Shown here: piece after piece, positions 7,587 to 16,064 of the stretch
How positions within the stretch are numbered: position 1 is the stretch's first letter
Layout of the letters: every line of letters begins with the position of its first letter
Virus record (IMG/VR): IMGVR_UViG_3300033149_000507
Coordinates: 1-22,638 of that record
Source: a virus
Length of the DNA: 22,638 nucleotides
Direction: 5' to 3' (one strand)
Program-made: the position numbers and the translations under genes
Notes under the pieces: generated by a model
The model's database searches: none
Told to the model about the DNA's origin: nothing
What the model saw: only the letters and a program-made list of their open reading frames with translations

Positions 7587-8029
7587 TGTTTGACACAATA
7601 AGAAAAGTAACTAAGAATATGCAGAGCATAACCGCCGAGCGTGTTCTTAGTTTACTTATCGAAGGGGACGAACTGAAAGACTTAATAATAGAACTCAATA
7701 CGGACGCGCAGTTATTCCAAAAGGGGATAGACTCACAGGGGCAAAGCCTTGGAGAGTACGCCGAAAGTACCAAACTATTAAAGAGGTCTGATGGCTTACC
7801 GTTCGATAGGGTTACATTATACCAAGAGGGCGACTTTTACAAAACGTGGCGCGTCTTTATGCGTAACGGCAATATAGCCATAGAGGCAGACGGCGACAAA
7901 GACGACAAGAACCTTTTCGATGTGTACGGCGAGGACGTAGTAGGATTAACCGAGGAAAACTTACAAATAGTTATAGATGAAATTAAAAACGATACTCCTG
8001 AACTGGTTAAAGAGCTTCTTTTTGCCTGA
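7586..8029 (+). CDS. Putative tail completion/assembly protein
   Basis: This 147-residue protein has an N-terminal helical part and a central motif, GIDSQGQSLGEYAESTKLLK, followed by DRVTLYQEGDFYKTWRV. This 'D..G..LgeY......G...v.Ly.tGdFy.s..v' layout resembles small proteins in Bacteroidota phages and, loosely, gp10-type tail-completion proteins. The end is acidic and helical. It overlaps the next frame by up to 53 nt, unusually long here, and the next frame is in the +1 register, so a frameshift product analogous to a tail assembly chaperone cannot be excluded. I favour a separate tail-completion or assembly protein. Confidence 0.6.
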   Translation: MFDTIRKVTKNMQSITAERVLSLLIEGDELKDLIIELNTDAQLFQKGIDSQGQSLGEYAESTKLLKRSDGLPFDRVTLYQEGDFYKTWRVFMRNGNIAIEADGDKDDKNLFDVYGEDVVGLTEENLQIVIDEIKNDTPELVKELLFA

Positions 8030-8525
8030 GCTGTACGACGACTTGCACACTATGCCCGTAGTGATTTGGTGGAAAGTACAGAAAGCAGACGACGCTTTAG
8101 ACTTAATCAAGGGTAAAAAAAGGAGATCGAAACGCATCATAAACCATTGCGCGAAACAATGGGACAAACTAAACGACGATTTTACAGACTATTTCGGGGT
8201 ACAACCTGCACAACAAAAGTATTTAAAGCTATTAGGCTTACAACAGTATTACGCGGCTCAATATGCTATAACTAAATCTCATTACTGGACTACCAAAAGA
8301 CTGATAACAGAGGCAGAACTAGAGGACTTACGACCAGAACGCGCCGAAGAGTTCAACCAATACGAAGAACTTAGAAGCGTATCAATGGCTTTAGGTGGGG
8401 CTAATATGAACCCGTTAGAGATCAGCGTAATACAGTACTATTCAGATAAGAATTTAGCCGTTAAGAAGAGCAAAGAGGCTAAAAGTGAGGCTAACAAATT
8501 AAAGGCTAAGAGATGGCAGAAATAA
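7977..8525 (+). CDS. Putative tail assembly protein upstream of the tape measure
   Basis: The frame encodes up to 182 residues from ATG 7977. The real start may be TTG at 8022 (8-nt overlap with the upstream stop, protein beginning at LPELYDDLHTMPVVIWWK) or ATG at 8052. The segment LPELYDDLHTMPVVIWW looks like the true folded start, since the preceding 15 codons overlap a gene in another frame. The body is helical: KRRSKRIINHCAKQWDKLND, then QPAQQKYLKLLGLQQYYAA and a Lys-rich end. The order (completion protein, this gene, tape measure) and 13-nt overlap with the tape measure fit a tail assembly chaperone or tape-measure partner. Family not recognised with certainty. Confidence 0.6.
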   Translation: MKLKTILLNWLKSFFLPELYDDLHTMPVVIWWKVQKADDALDLIKGKKRRSKRIINHCAKQWDKLNDDFTDYFGVQPAQQKYLKLLGLQQYYAAQYAITKSHYWTTKRLITEAELEDLRPERAEEFNQYEELRSVSMALGGANMNPLEISVIQYYSDKNLAVKKSKEAKSEANKLKAKRWQK

Positions 8526-11500
8526 AACGTACGGACATATTTGCTAAAAACGTCTTTACAGACCCCGCAAAGGAGGCGGAGATGCTAGACGATGCGCTGA
8601 ATATGGTTGAAAAGTCATTGAAGGACATAGCCAAATTGTCAGCCGAGGCGGTTAAAAACTTCAAAGTAGCCGATTCTAAAGACCTAAAAGAGTTTAACGA
8701 GGCATTAGGACGAAGCAAAAAGGCGGTTTCTGATCTCGACGAGTTCGAAAAAAGACGGTTAAAAACGCTAAAGAAATTAAAAGAGGCTAATAGTACAAGG
8801 ATTGAAGACTTAACCGAGCTACAAGTACAATTACAGGAACAAAACAAGGCTAACAAACAACTAGCCAAAGAGAAACTTGGACTTATTGGGGCGTACCAAA
8901 AGGAGAGCGCACGACTTGTAAAACTGCGTAAGGAGTACAAAGATTTAGCCGTTCAGAACAAAGAGAACACCGACGAGGGCAAGAAGTTACTCAAAAACAT
9001 AACCACCTTAGACAAGAAGTTAAAGGACATAGACGAAACGGTAGGACAAAACCAGAGAAGCGTAGGAGACTATAAGAAAGCCGTAGAGGGTTTAAATAGT
9101 ACAATAGGTAAACTTGGTATAGTAGCGATTGTAGCTAAAGGATTCGACCTATTAAAAGACGCTTTCGGAGACACTAGAGAGGGGGCTTTGGCTTTACAAA
9201 TAGCATTCTCGAAGTTCACCGTAACCGCGAGGGTGTTTATAAATAACATAATTAATGCGGGTTCAGGGGTTAAAGATTTGTTTGTAGCTATATTTAACAC
9301 ATTTGAGGCTATAGGCGTAAGAGCAGAATTAACCATAAAAAAGATAGACCTATCTATATCAAAACTTCCCTCAACCGTTGCAAGACTAGAGGGTGAAATA
9401 TCGGTACTAGAGGACAAATTAAGCGAACTTGAAAAAACAAAAGTATCGGACGCTATAGATAAAATAGCCAAAGCGTTCGACGGAACAGTAGACAACACAA
9501 AAAGGGCTTTAGATGCAGAAAAGGACTACCTTGAACTTCAATTAAAAACGCGAATACAAATAGAAGAGCAGGAAAGAGCCTTAGCAGGACTAGCCGAAAA
9601 GCGACAGATATTACAGGACATAAGCGACGATGACACTATAGGATTCTTAACAAGAGCCGCAGCAGTCGAAAAGGCTAGAGAGGCAGCTATAAAATTTTCA
9701 GAGTTAGAATTAAAACTAGCAAAGACGCGAGAAAGGTTAACAATAGATGCGGTAAAACAAAGCCTTAGAGAAGCCAACGCATTGACAGAAGCCCAACTAG
9801 ATCAAATAAAAAGCGGAGAGCAGTTAGAAGAGGCTTTAACTAGACGTTTGTCATTTTATAAGAAACTAGAAGAAGGGGAAGAGGACGTATTAATAGCCCT
9901 TAAGGTATCGGACGAGGCAGACGAAGCCTTTACAGCCGCGTTCTTAGAGCGTATAAACAAACAAGTAGAAGCCGAGGCATTTAGACGAGATCAAGGCGAA
10001 AAGAACAGGAAAACAGCGCGGGACGCTTTCGAGCAAGAACTTGACATACTGGAAGAGTTCACAGAAAAGAGAATAGCCAACAATGAGCAAATAATAGGTA
10101 GTGACTCCGAAAGTTTAGAGGCTAGGAGAATAGCACTATTAGAAAATCAAGCACTAGAACAAGAGCTTTTAGAGGCTAGTATAGACCTAATATTAAAACA
10201 AGGTAAAGCCTCTATTGATTTAAGACAAAAGGAAATAGAACAAAGCAAGACCTTGAACGATGAAAAAAAGAAAGAAAAAATAGCCTTATTGGAAGAGCAA
10301 AAAGCCCTATTAACTAGAGAGGCTATACAGAAAATATTAAACGAACAAGACGCGCAAGAAATATTTAACTTAATCAGAAAGCTAGACCTTGGAGAGATCG
10401 AAGAAAAGAGACTAAAAGAAACCCTTAAAATAAAAGAGGACACGGCTAAAGTAAATAAGGATTCAAGCGAGGCGGAGCAAGAGGCGGCACTTAAAACGAG
10501 TGAGCTACTGGACGACATAGCGTTACAAGAAAAGGTACTAGCAGGGGAGCAAGTAGACCTAGAAGACGAGAGATTAAAGAAACAAGAAGAAAGCCTAAGA
10601 AAAAGAATCGAACTAGCCAAAGAGGGTTCTATAGAACAGCTAGAACTACAGAAGGAGCTTAATGATTTACTAATAGAAGAGGACAAGAAAGCAGCCGAGG
10701 AACGCCAAAAGATAAGAGACGCAGAATTAGAAGCAGCGCAAGACTTAGCGAATGAAATAATCGACCTAACATTAGAAGAGTTAGCCAAAAAAGACGAGGC
10801 TAGGTTACAGGCTATAGACGATCAGATAAGCGGACAAGAGGAACTTATAGCCAAACTAAGGGAGAACGCAGAGAAGGGAACAGAAGAGGCGTTAGCATTT
10901 GAAGAGGCGCAGTTAGAAAAGCAAAGACTAGCCCGCCAAAGAGAAGAAGAAAGACAAGCCAAACGTAACGAGGCTATACAATTAGCCCAAACGTTCCTCA
11001 ACCAAGTAGCCGAACAGTCTAAGGAGAACCCAGACACCGCAATAGCCGAAGCGTTTAAAAACACGTTCTTAGCTAGGGCAATAGCTAGAGGTTTAGCGGG
11101 ATTCTTTGAGGGTACGGACGACACAGGTAGCGGAGACGGTAGGTTAAGCGATAAATACGGTAATATAACAGGCTATACGCATGAGAACGAAATGGTATTT
11201 AGTGCCAAACAAAAGGCAGCTTTAGGACATAAGACAAGAGAGGAAATAATAGACATAGTACAAGACTATGACGCGGGTAATACGTGGGCTTTTATGCCAC
11301 GCCTTGAACAGATAGAACAGCCTAAAGGGTTAGACCTGTCGGAAGTGGTAGAAAGCAATAACAGGGTAGTTAAAGCAATAAGAGAAAACGCGGTACATAG
11401 TGAGTTCGATTTGTCAGGCTTCAACTATTGGATAGAGGAACGAATTAAAGGCAGTCAGAAAGAAGTTATAAAACACATGATAGAAAAGTTTAGACGTTGA
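8513..11500 (+). CDS. Tape measure protein
   Basis: This 995-residue protein is the longest gene here and almost entirely alpha-helical and charged, as expected of the tape measure, which sets tail length and fills the tube until ejection. It has an N-terminal coiled coil (about residues 60-185), the characteristic ETVGQNQRSVGDYKKAVEGL at about 176-195, a short hydrophobic helix (IGKLGIVAIVAKGFDLL, about 198-214), then long Glu/Lys/Leu coiled coils to about 880. The C terminus contains ITGYTHENEMVFSAKQKAAL, a common closing segment in these proteins. At roughly 0.15 nm per residue the tail would be about 150 nm, an inference from other siphophages. No lytic or peptidase domain is visible. The start overlaps the upstream gene by 13 nt, and the stop forms TTGA with the next TTG start. 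Confidence 0.93.
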   Translation: MAEIKRTDIFAKNVFTDPAKEAEMLDDALNMVEKSLKDIAKLSAEAVKNFKVADSKDLKEFNEALGRSKKAVSDLDEFEKRRLKTLKKLKEANSTRIEDLTELQVQLQEQNKANKQLAKEKLGLIGAYQKESARLVKLRKEYKDLAVQNKENTDEGKKLLKNITTLDKKLKDIDETVGQNQRSVGDYKKAVEGLNSTIGKLGIVAIVAKGFDLLKDAFGDTREGALALQIAFSKFTVTARVFINNIINAGSGVKDLFVAIFNTFEAIGVRAELTIKKIDLSISKLPSTVARLEGEISVLEDKLSELEKTKVSDAIDKIAKAFDGTVDNTKRALDAEKDYLELQLKTRIQIEEQERALAGLAEKRQILQDISDDDTIGFLTRAAAVEKAREAAIKFSELELKLAKTRERLTIDAVKQSLREANALTEAQLDQIKSGEQLEEALTRRLSFYKKLEEGEEDVLIALKVSDEADEAFTAAFLERINKQVEAEAFRRDQGEKNRKTARDAFEQELDILEEFTEKRIANNEQIIGSDSESLEARRIALLENQALEQELLEASIDLILKQGKASIDLRQKEIEQSKTLNDEKKKEKIALLEEQKALLTREAIQKILNEQDAQEIFNLIRKLDLGEIEEKRLKETLKIKEDTAKVNKDSSEAEQEAALKTSELLDDIALQEKVLAGEQVDLEDERLKKQEESLRKRIELAKEGSIEQLELQKELNDLLIEEDKKAAEERQKIRDAELEAAQDLANEIIDLTLEELAKKDEARLQAIDDQISGQEELIAKLRENAEKGTEEALAFEEAQLEKQRLARQREEERQAKRNEAIQLAQTFLNQVAEQSKENPDTAIAEAFKNTFLARAIARGLAGFFEGTDDTGSGDGRLSDKYGNITGYTHENEMVFSAKQKAALGHKTREEIIDIVQDYDAGNTWAFMPRLEQIEQPKGLDLSEVVESNNRVVKAIRENAVHSEFDLSGFNYWIEERIKGSQKEVIKHMIEKFRR

Positions 11501-13302
11501 GACTAGATTTATACATAAAAGACGACCCCGTAGAGTCTATTATTAACGGTGAATCTATACGGGTTCAACTAAATAACGACACTAACGACCCAAGCGCAAC
11601 GGGTACGGTATCTACTAACACGCTAGAACTAACCATAAAGGGGGCTAGACTAATAAATGAATATATTAACAACGGCTTAGACGGTGGCTTAGGTATATTC
11701 GAGGGGCTACCCGCTAGGCTCGAAGGTGTGGAAGGGGGCGAAGTATTACCATTAATAGACGGTTATTTAGACCTAGCAGACGGAACGACCGAAATAGAAT
11801 GCGACAAGGCGACTACTAAAATAGTTCAAAGGGGCGGCGCGGATTGGTTCGAAAGGCGTAAAGACTCATTTTCTTATGGTTACTTAGCTAGTCTTCCAGA
11901 CGGCGCGGCGGGTAAAATTTATACTACCGATTGGGTACAAGTGCCTTACGTTATATCTACAATCCCAAACACAAGAGAACTTGCTATAGTTGTTTTAAGT
12001 GGCTTTGTAATAGCTACACAATTAAGAACAGCCATAAAGGATTTAGTAGAATTTGTCATAGAAGCGGGGGGCGTATTTACAACCGTTCCCGCTATAGTTA
12101 AATTAGCTGCCTACATAGCGTATTTAGTTATACTTATTATAGCTATTATTAACCTAATTAAGCAACTATTTGACTTGATAATACAGCCTGTAAAGTATCA
12201 CGCGGGCATGAGGTTGCAAACCTTACTAGAGAGGGGCGCGGAGTACATGGGTTTAACATTCGAGTCTAGTAAGTTTAACGATTCATTTTGGCAGGACGTT
12301 GTAATAATACCTGAGAAGTTCGAGAGCTTTGACGACGGGACAGATAGCGGCGTACTAGGATTTAGAAAGCCTAAACCCGCAACGCAAACGGGATATTATA
12401 ACGGCACATTCGGAGACGTGTTAGAGATAGCTAAAAGGCTATGGAACGCTAGAGAGATAGTACGGGACGGAGTTATAACAGTAGAACGGGTAGACGTAAA
12501 CACCTCAACGGCTAATTATGTACTGCCAGACATTGAAATATTAGCCACTAGATTTAACACGGACGATCTTAAAAGTAATACGGCTATAAGATTTTCAACC
12601 GATCTAAGCGACACGAACACTATAGACAACTTTGAGGGTACTTACACGGACGTAATAGTTGAGCCGTTAGCGGTAGAGAATGAGGATATGGTACTACTTA
12701 AGGGGCTTGATATAGTCGAAATAGGAGTAGCCAGAACAAGACGTAAAGAAACCCTAACAACGCCTGAAAAGTTCGTAAGCGGATTAGTTAAATTAGTCGC
12801 CCCTTTAGTTAATGCGGTTATTAGTTTGTCACCTAAAAAGGCAAGGAGTAAAATTCCTTCTGGTGGTATTCAAAACCTAATTACTAACCGTATCGGCATG
12901 GCTTCACTTAGTAACGACTTTTTTCAAGTGCCTAAAGTGGTCGCTATGGACATCAAAACGAGAGACGTAGACAATAAAGTAAAGACAACCAACGCCACGC
13001 GCTTAAACTCTGATGCTCTTTATACTGAATCGTATTATGTTAATTCGTTTGTACCCTCTTCTAGCCTACCAAACCCTAACCAATGGAAGAAATACACTAG
13101 CGTAAGCCCATTTACTTTGTGCTTTGATGACTACAAATTGATTAGGAATAATAATCTTATCTTTGATAGCGAAGGAAATGAGTGTAAAATTATCTCTTTA
13201 GACTGGAATCCTACCTTGCAAGAGGCGGAAATAGAATATTGGAAAAGGGAAATTTACACTAGAAACCTAAAAGAAACCATAATAACACCCGATGGACTCT
13301 AA
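11497..13302 (+). CDS. Tail tip/hub candidate with transmembrane segments
   Basis: This 601-residue protein begins at TTG in the overlap TTGA with the tape measure stop; no ATG fits as well. Following the tape measure, it takes the place of distal-tail or hub (Dit/Tal) proteins. Residues 1-150 are beta-rich (SATGTVSTNTLELTIKGARL). Residues 161-176 are moderately hydrophobic, and residues 198-230 are strongly so (LAAYIAYLVILIIAIINLI), a clear membrane-helix stretch unusual for a hub. The C-terminal half resembles hub folds: MRLQTLLERGAEYMGLTF, FGDVLEIAKRLWNAREIV and a late beta-rich part with ECKIISLDWNPTLQEAEIEY. The membrane segment may act in DNA delivery across the host inner membrane; that is inference. 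No endopeptidase motif is seen. Confidence 0.7.
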   Translation: MRLDLYIKDDPVESIINGESIRVQLNNDTNDPSATGTVSTNTLELTIKGARLINEYINNGLDGGLGIFEGLPARLEGVEGGEVLPLIDGYLDLADGTTEIECDKATTKIVQRGGADWFERRKDSFSYGYLASLPDGAAGKIYTTDWVQVPYVISTIPNTRELAIVVLSGFVIATQLRTAIKDLVEFVIEAGGVFTTVPAIVKLAAYIAYLVILIIAIINLIKQLFDLIIQPVKYHAGMRLQTLLERGAEYMGLTFESSKFNDSFWQDVVIIPEKFESFDDGTDSGVLGFRKPKPATQTGYYNGTFGDVLEIAKRLWNAREIVRDGVITVERVDVNTSTANYVLPDIEILATRFNTDDLKSNTAIRFSTDLSDTNTIDNFEGTYTDVIVEPLAVENEDMVLLKGLDIVEIGVARTRRKETLTTPEKFVSGLVKLVAPLVNAVISLSPKKARSKIPSGGIQNLITNRIGMASLSNDFFQVPKVVAMDIKTRDVDNKVKTTNATRLNSDALYTESYYVNSFVPSSSLPNPNQWKKYTSVSPFTLCFDDYKLIRNNNLIFDSEGNECKIISLDWNPTLQEAEIEYWKREIYTRNLKETIITPDGL

Positions 13303-13513
13303 TTTAGACAAACAGTTAAAGGAATTACAAAAGCTAGGCGTATCGGTCGGTAAGGATATGACCAAGCTAGTAACCAAATTAAGCGAGGTAAAAAGCGCAC
13401 TAAGCCCAGAGCAAAGAGCAGAGGTAGAAAAGGCAGAAAAAGAGGCGGGCGTTATGGACGAGGCTTTAGAGCAGCTTAAAAACACAAATTTAGACTTTAG
13501 CAAATGGGCGTAA
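13292..13513 (+). CDS. Small coiled-coil protein in the tail-tip operon
   Basis: This 73-residue protein is predicted to be nearly all helical, with a leucine/lysine heptad pattern (LDKQLKELQKLGVSVGKD, TKLVTKLSEVKSALSPEQ). It lacks cysteines, signal peptide and membrane segment. The ATG overlaps the end of the hub candidate by 11 nt and the stop overlaps the baseplate gene by 10 nt. This close coupling supports a real gene that assists folding or trimerisation of one of its neighbours, but there is no direct evidence for that role. Confidence 0.65.
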   Translation: MDSNLDKQLKELQKLGVSVGKDMTKLVTKLSEVKSALSPEQRAEVEKAEKEAGVMDEALEQLKNTNLDFSKWA

Positions 13514-16041
13514 TAATTGAATCAATACAATCATACGACGATATTAACGGAGCGTCCGATAAGACTAACTTTTTAGCCGCTAACCAAAGTTCAGTACAAT
13601 ATATTGACGTTAATATAAGGCTAGAGACTTACCTAATAGCCCAAACGTTACTAAGTGCGGATTTTCCAGACAAATACTTTATACAGGCTAACGCACGTAG
13701 CCAATTTACAGGCAAAAAACAAGATAATAGAACAATTCATACTAACAAGGTGGGCGGCTTTGAGGGGTTTAATGTGGGCGACACATACGTAGTAACAGGC
13801 ACATCTACAAGCGACGGCTCAGGAACTATATTAGAAATAAGCGAAGACCAAAGAACGCTTATAACAGATCAGACTTATTCTACTTTAGAAACCTTTCCGC
13901 TAGACGCAATAATAGGACTAACCACACCACAAACCGCCGTTGATTATTTATTTAACCTAATAGAGAACCAAGAGCCAGAGAATTACACCTCTAAAGTAGA
14001 CGGAGACACACAAAACGCGCTAGTAGGTGGGCTAGACTATACCGATACGGTAACCAATCACGTAATGACTTTTTTAGGCAATAAGTCGTGGCAGTTTGGA
14101 AGTATAACAGTAACAGGTAACGGAACAGGGAACGGAGACGCTACATTGCCTACGGGAGTAGTACAAGCGTTTACGATCACGCACGAAATACTAGTTAACC
14201 CTTTAATGCTGTTTGATGAGTGGGACGACATACAAGCGAGAATAAAGCCCGAAAGGTTAATAGACGGCAATTCGTTAAAATACATACTAACGGCGGGCGT
14301 ATCGTCCGAAGAGAACAACCCTAACGGCATAGAAACCGTAATAGAAACCGAAATACTTGGAAATGTGGGTTGGTTTAATGAGAATCTAAACGGCAAGCCT
14401 AATAACTACACCTTTTCGACCCCTGTTTATAAGCGTTTAGACGCTACTATAAACCCGTCTTTAGAGCTTACCACAACCGAAACAACGGTTGAATTTAGCG
14501 TATTTAACACGACTGATAGCCCATTTAGCAACACAAATAGTAAGGTTATTGTAGGTTTCAACTTTGCTCCCTCGGATAGTTCGCAATATAGGGACATTGT
14601 AGCTGCTACTTCACAGACTCAGGACTACAATTTTATTTTCGATAGAGTAGTAGAGACGTTAGGGAGTGGAGGAACGGCAACGCCTAGACAGTTCGGGACA
14701 GACTTGCAAGTAATTAAGAGCGTAACAGCTACATTAGTAAGCAGTTCACAAATAGATGTAGTAGTGAGTATCGAAATGGCTTCGGATGTGGTTTCTAGGG
14801 TTAGCGCGAACGTAGATCAACGTTACATGCTATATGTTGAGGTAGCAGACCACACTTTAACAAGGGACGAAACAGACAAAGTACAGTTATTACTAGACGC
14901 TACAGACTATTATAACGACTTTTCGGACGATGGTATGATAGTTATGAGTCAATCCTTTTTAACACACCCTTTTAGCGACGTAGACACCGAAACAAAGAGC
15001 GAAATAGACATATTCGCAGAGGGCGACTTACTGAACTTAAACGATTTTTATTTAGATAAGGTAACAAGAGAGACGGACGAGGTACAATTTACTGGAATTA
15101 CTAGCGAGATCATAGCGCGTAAGAATACCGGGGCTTCGTTTGTGCTAGATTCACAGAGTAAAAACCTGTCCGCTTTTAGTTCTATAAATGACGCTACTTA
15201 CGGCGACATACCGAACACCAACTTTACAGAATCAAGAGGCTTTAGAACGCCTGTAGACGACAACAGAGCCAATACTAAGCTCATTAGAATGTACGACTTA
15301 GACGCTGCGGGGCTTTTTTATTATCGATCACAGTTTCCAACATACATAAGATGGGACGACTACACAGCTTTAACTGGCGTAAATGATGAATTTTTCGACT
15401 CTAACGAACCAAACGACGGCTTTAATAATGATTGGATTCGCTACGGTGCGCCTGCTGATTGGACGATATACTATAGAACTACGCTAACGGCTTTAAAAAA
15501 CGGAAACCCGTTAAGCTATCAAGCTATTAGCCCAATATATACCAATAACTACACGGCGGGCGACGAGTGGGACACGGAGCAAATAAAATCCTTTGACGAG
15601 AACGACGTAGAATTAACAGGCTTCGGCATCAAGTATGCAGACGGTAAGCTACAAGCTAATTTCACTTTTATAGGTGTTACACCACCCGTAGCGGACGACA
15701 TAGTAATTGATTTTCACATTTACGTATATCAAGAGGGCACATTTAAAAGCCTCTACACTATGTCGAGCGCATACGACGCGCATCCAGATACGTTATTTAA
15801 AAGCATTGATTCAAGTAACAGGGTAGTAGTAACCAATCCTAGCGGGGCAATATGGAGGGGTGAGGTGTTAACCGATAGCGTTAAAATGTCGGATTTTGAC
15901 AAGTCAGAATTTCAAGTAAGTGCTTTGATTTATGATAAGAGAGACCCAGAGCCACCAAGCCCGCCCGCAGTACCTAAACTAATGGAAGACGGAACTAATA
16001 AAATAATGAATGGCTCTAGTACATTCAAAATAATGGAATAA
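13504..16041 (+). CDS. Large baseplate/fibre structural protein
   Basis: This 845-residue beta-rich protein probably forms part of the baseplate or a tail spike. The N-terminal 160 residues resemble attachment domains (SVQYIDVNIRLETYLIAQTL, FNVGDTYVVTGTSTSDGSGT). The middle contains beta-sandwich-like repeats (LELTTTETTVEFSVFNTTDS; VTATLVSSSQIDVVVSIEMA). The end is a proline linker (PEPPSPPAVP, about 815-824) followed by LMEDGTNKIMNGSSTFKIME, two copies of an (I/L)ME/MN motif seen at the ends of other Bacteroidota phage tail proteins. No enzymatic motif was found. It overlaps the preceding small gene by 10 nt and precedes the fibre gene behind a promoter box. Structural role is firm from position and composition; exact role is open. 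Confidence 0.75.
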   Translation: MGVIIESIQSYDDINGASDKTNFLAANQSSVQYIDVNIRLETYLIAQTLLSADFPDKYFIQANARSQFTGKKQDNRTIHTNKVGGFEGFNVGDTYVVTGTSTSDGSGTILEISEDQRTLITDQTYSTLETFPLDAIIGLTTPQTAVDYLFNLIENQEPENYTSKVDGDTQNALVGGLDYTDTVTNHVMTFLGNKSWQFGSITVTGNGTGNGDATLPTGVVQAFTITHEILVNPLMLFDEWDDIQARIKPERLIDGNSLKYILTAGVSSEENNPNGIETVIETEILGNVGWFNENLNGKPNNYTFSTPVYKRLDATINPSLELTTTETTVEFSVFNTTDSPFSNTNSKVIVGFNFAPSDSSQYRDIVAATSQTQDYNFIFDRVVETLGSGGTATPRQFGTDLQVIKSVTATLVSSSQIDVVVSIEMASDVVSRVSANVDQRYMLYVEVADHTLTRDETDKVQLLLDATDYYNDFSDDGMIVMSQSFLTHPFSDVDTETKSEIDIFAEGDLLNLNDFYLDKVTRETDEVQFTGITSEIIARKNTGASFVLDSQSKNLSAFSSINDATYGDIPNTNFTESRGFRTPVDDNRANTKLIRMYDLDAAGLFYYRSQFPTYIRWDDYTALTGVNDEFFDSNEPNDGFNNDWIRYGAPADWTIYYRTTLTALKNGNPLSYQAISPIYTNNYTAGDEWDTEQIKSFDENDVELTGFGIKYADGKLQANFTFIGVTPPVADDIVIDFHIYVYQEGTFKSLYTMSSAYDAHPDTLFKSIDSSNRVVVTNPSGAIWRGEVLTDSVKMSDFDKSEFQVSALIYDKRDPEPPSPPAVPKLMEDGTNKIMNGSSTFKIME

Positions 16042-16051
16042 AAAAATAAAT

Positions 16052-16059
16052 TAACTTTG
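16052..16059 (+). promoter_or_regulatory. Candidate Bacteroidota -7 box before tail-fibre gene
   Basis: TAACTTTG matches TAnnTTTG exactly, 13 nt before the fibre start, in the 23-nt gap after the baseplate gene. The surrounding ATTAACTTTGT (16050-16060) is identical to that before the portal gene. No clear -33 element was found. A very short leader would follow. Confidence 0.45.
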
Positions 16060-16064
16060 TAATT

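Noticed and set aside
8010-8035. -1 slippery heptamer for tail assembly frameshift
   Set aside because: The downstream frame is in the +1 register and no X_XXY_YYZ heptamer in the right phase exists, so only +1 remains open.
10147-10788. Long reverse-strand open frame opposite the tape measure
   Set aside because: It is extremely Ser/Cys/Leu-rich, the expected antisense of Glu/Lys-rich coiled-coil codons. The other reverse frames (for example 2455-2934, 8506-8940, 9070-9498) are the same kind of shadow.
8513-11500. Lytic domain inside the tape measure
   Set aside because: No peptidase or glycosidase motif is visible; the protein is coiled coil almost throughout.
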